Below are positions 61,898-64,000 of a DNA stretch of 64,000 nucleotides, piece by piece (positions within the stretch are counted from its first letter, which is position 1; each line of letters begins with the position of its first letter). Position numbers and translations under genes: made by a program. The stretch is from assembly GCF_038446525.1 (NCBI RefSeq), contig NZ_CP151792.1, positions 124,001-188,000 on the forward strand. Reading direction: 5' to 3'. The notes under the pieces were generated by a model. That model worked only from the letters and a program-made list of their open reading frames with translations. It searched no databases and had not been told where the DNA came from. The stretch is from Methanolobus sp. ZRKC5 (lineage in GTDB: Archaea; Halobacteriota; Methanosarcinia; Methanosarcinales; Methanosarcinaceae).

Positions 61898-62221
61898 TCA
61901 GCAGCTTGAACCTGTTGATCTTGATTCCAGCGTATTCCTGATAAGATCCACATACTCTTCTTTCAAAGAGTAGACTATAGGAGTCTTATAAGATTCCTTA
62001 TGAGATCTTAGTACACCTAATTTTGAATAGATGTAACCCACCATTGATGCCACTGCACTGCGCGAAATATCATACTTTTGAGTGATATTTGCGTGTAATT
62101 CATCAACAGTTGTCTTTTTTGCATTTAAGAACAGCGATAATATATGACTACGGAGTCCATTACAATCGAGTTCGATGAACTTTTGTAATCTTCGTTTTAT
62201 TTTTGCGCGAATTGAGTCCAT
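61898..62221 (-). CDS. DUF2551 domain protein
   Basis: 107 aa. IRAKIKRRLQKFIELDCNGLRSHILSLFL, VDELHANITQKYDISRSAVASMVGYIYSKLG and TPIVYSLKEEYVDLIR match the DUF2551 family of methanogens, a winged-helix-like domain. The function is not established; a transcriptional role is likely from the HTH-like middle. ATG 62221 follows a GGTGA site. It precedes the winged-helix gene at 61470 in a likely operon. Confidence 0.82.
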   Translation of the reverse strand: MDSIRAKIKRRLQKFIELDCNGLRSHILSLFLNAKKTTVDELHANITQKYDISRSAVASMVGYIYSKLGVLRSHKESYKTPIVYSLKEEYVDLIRNTLESRSTGSSC

Positions 62222-62378
62222 AACTTCACCTCACATATAGCACAATCTTTTATATGCATTTTAATCTATATATATGTTTCTAAATTTTTATAGCATGAAG
62301 TTAATTAATAGGTCGAAAATAGAAAAAAGTCTAATATGATAAAAACATTCTCTTATATCTCAGTTTTTTGGTGACTAT

Positions 62379-62828
62379 ATGGATATCAGGTACGACATTG
62401 AAAAAAATGTAATGCAGGTTGACAGTATCAATCTGGAACCCCAAAGTCTTGACACGAATTTTATTGGAGTTTGCAGTCATTGTAATTCAAATGTAGTCAG
62501 TATCAGTTATCATTCCTATGAAAATGGAATGATAGTGGCTGCAAAGTGTAATTTATGCAATAAACTATTTGCTATTGCATATGACAAAGACTGGACATGG
62601 CAGGATGAGGAGTTAATATCTCAATTTTTTGATGTTGAAAATAGCAATAACCTAAAATTTCTTGATGACATTGACAATAAAAAGTTGAAGGCTGTTTTCA
62701 CCCCTGCCGAAATAAATAGCATGTACGCAAAGGTTCGTGGTGAAAAATACGTTCGTCAATACCTTTACAGAGCTAGGAAAAAATATATGGATTTTGAAGA
62801 TCTGTTTGGACTTCAAATTAATATTTAA
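62379..62828 (+). CDS. Zinc-ribbon protein of unknown function
   Basis: 149 aa. A zinc ribbon is formed by GVCSHCNSNVV and KCNLCNKLFA; around it are HSYENGMIVAAKC, YDKDWTWQDE and a C-terminal basic helix (YVRQYLYRARKKYMDF) where AEINSMYAKVRGEKY gives a second helical unit. No named family is recognised. It is divergent from the DUF2551 gene, with about 157 bp between, so the two may share a control region. Confidence 0.7.
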   Translation: MDIRYDIEKNVMQVDSINLEPQSLDTNFIGVCSHCNSNVVSISYHSYENGMIVAAKCNLCNKLFAIAYDKDWTWQDEELISQFFDVENSNNLKFLDDIDNKKLKAVFTPAEINSMYAKVRGEKYVRQYLYRARKKYMDFEDLFGLQINI

Positions 62829-63489
62829 TCATAAATTTATGTGTTAGATAGTTGTGTGATGAACATAAACTCATCATATACTTATTCATAATATTTGCTT
62901 AAGTATAACAATCTAAAACATTTGCAAATGATTACTGCTGACTGTAGTCAAAAAAGAAAGAAGATTTATTAAATTCTACTGTTTTTATAATTATACTCCC
63001 ACTTTGCATCTGTAGAGGTTTCGAATCAAGAATCCATCAAAACAACTGCTTAATTTATTTAAGTTACCGTTGTTAAAATATAGGCAGTTGCATGTTTTTT
63101 GTTGCACCTTAGATTTGGGACTAAGAAAAAACCGGATCAAAAATCCTAAAACGATACAACAAATTTAAATAGCAACATTTGCATACAATTAATAAATGAG
63201 GGAACAATATAGATTTGTGTTTCTTGAAACGGGCAATTAAATCAGTCCTATTATATAACTTATTTCATATTAGTACCACTTTGTACCCTCATTTAATACC
63301 ATTTCAGGGAACTAATTTCATTTAATGTTATCTTTTTTGAAAAGTTTCTATTGATTTATAAAATATGTATTGTAATAATAATCAATTAAATAATTCCTAT
63401 TTATAGAATAAGTACGTAAATAAATTTTAAATTTTATACGTATGTATAAATGCCAATGTCTTTAAATATAATGCATTCTAAATATACAG

Positions 63490-63557
63490 ATGTGGTAGGT
63501 AAGGCATAAGGATTGGTATCATAAAGCACCAGTTTAAATGCTGGTGCATTCCTTTTT
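63490..63557 (+). ncRNA. Candidate small RNA with its own promoter and terminator
   Basis: TTTAAATATA (63461-63470) lies 25 bp upstream of a G-rich start TGTGGTAGGTAAGG. The element ends in GCACCAG-tttaaatg-CTGGTGC (63526-63547) followed by ATTCCTTTTT. An outer AAGGA/TCCTT pair can extend the stem. No frame explains it. The rest of 62829-63625 is AT-rich and shows nothing else. Confidence 0.55.
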
Positions 63558-63625
63558 AAGATCTATGTTCTTTCTATTGTTTCGTTTTGTTTATGATTTA
63601 TACACTTAATAATAGTAAATCTATT

Positions 63626-63819
63626 GTAACTATTCAGCCTGGCACGATTTGCCTATTGGTACTGATTTCATCGAAATAGAGATGTCTGCTCACTAACAAT
63701 CTAACAATCAAAAAAGCAATCAATAGCAACAATCAAAATAAATGATTCTAATGAAATTTACGTTTCAACTTTTTGTCAAGATTGTTATTGATAGCGTTTT
63801 TATCAGGCTGAATAGTTAC
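63626..63819. mobile_element. 194-bp MITE with IS66-type ends (copy 6)
   Basis: Exact 15-bp ends, second sequence variant, with the 8-bp duplication aatctatt (63618-63625 and 63820-63827). It differs from the copy at 32108 at one position (GATTCTAATG versus GATCCTAATG). The final 180 bp of the window after it hold nothing I can support. Confidence 0.95.
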
Positions 63820-64000
63820 AATCTATTAAAATAATAAGCAATACACTGTAATTGAAAATATCAGTACGAATGTTTTTCTAGGAAAATATACGTTTATTTT
63901 TTAAACCAAATAATACACACATTATTCAAGTGACGCTATTCTTTTTTCCCGTTGATTTTTTCGAACACAAAACCATCATCTGATTAAATTGAAGAATATT

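Noticed and set aside
63820-64000. Possible C-terminal end of a minus-strand gene at the window edge
   Set aside because: A short open frame only, with no recognisable residues; cannot be supported without the flanking sequence.

Overview
The window looks like part of an AT-rich genome of a methylotrophic methanogenic archaeon of the Methanosarcinaceae (Methanolobus or Methanococcoides type). Evidence: a form II/III RubisCO closely resembling the Methanococcoides burtonii enzyme, a stand-alone TRAM-domain protein, a FilR1-type winged-helix regulator, DUF1638 and DUF2551 proteins, an S-layer-family domain joined to NosD, PKD and cohesin-like modules, GGTG/GGAG ribosome binding sites, and IS families common in Methanosarcinales. 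No rRNA, ribosomal-protein operon or methanogenesis operon lies in the window. The family-level placement is an inference.

Layout. 1-4.2 kb: three DUF4386 membrane-protein genes (one cut by the window edge) with an IS630 element among them, and a medium-chain-dehydrogenase gene. 4.4-7.8 kb: an acyl-CoA synthetase carrying an N-terminal DNA-binding HTH, a VOC protein, and a FilR1 regulator. 7.9-13.1 kb: hybrid cluster protein (hcp), a TetR regulator with near-identical palindromes on both sides, a DUF1638 gene, a TRAM protein and two decayed cas1 remnants. 13.4-20.8 kb: an IS66 element, a 7TM histidine kinase, an orphan encapsulated-ferritin-like protein, a YggS protein, and a membrane-protein gene broken by an IS5 element that itself contains a MITE. 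21-32 kb: iron-sulfur flavoprotein, UPF0182 with a dienelactone-hydrolase lipoprotein, a pentapeptide protein, a decayed ferredoxin, and a PEP-synthase-like enzyme overlapping a flavin-binding-fold gene. 32-45 kb: IS5, a lipocalin-like secreted protein, a 1413-residue S-layer/NosD/PKD/cohesin protein, FKBP, HD protein, CPBP protease, RubisCO, and a second IS66 inside a small secreted-protein gene. 45-64 kb: P-type ATPase, multi-PAS kinase, ornithine/lysine-type decarboxylase, a transglutaminase-like lipoprotein gene broken by both IS5 and IS1, M1 peptidase, a nuclease-fold protein, tRNA-Gln, small regulators, and a candidate small RNA.

The dominant theme is recent mobile-element activity. There are three near-identical IS5 copies, two IS66 copies, one IS1, one IS630 and six copies of a 194-bp MITE whose 15-bp terminal repeats match those of the IS66 element. 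Most have target duplications that can be read directly. At least three host genes can be rebuilt in frame by removing the insertions. Host genes with the best chance of new biology are the HTH-acyl-CoA synthetase fusion, the ferritin-like protein without a shell gene, the TetR double-operator locus now separated by MITEs, and a kinase gene whose ribosome binding site lies in a perfect hairpin before a probable ATA start.
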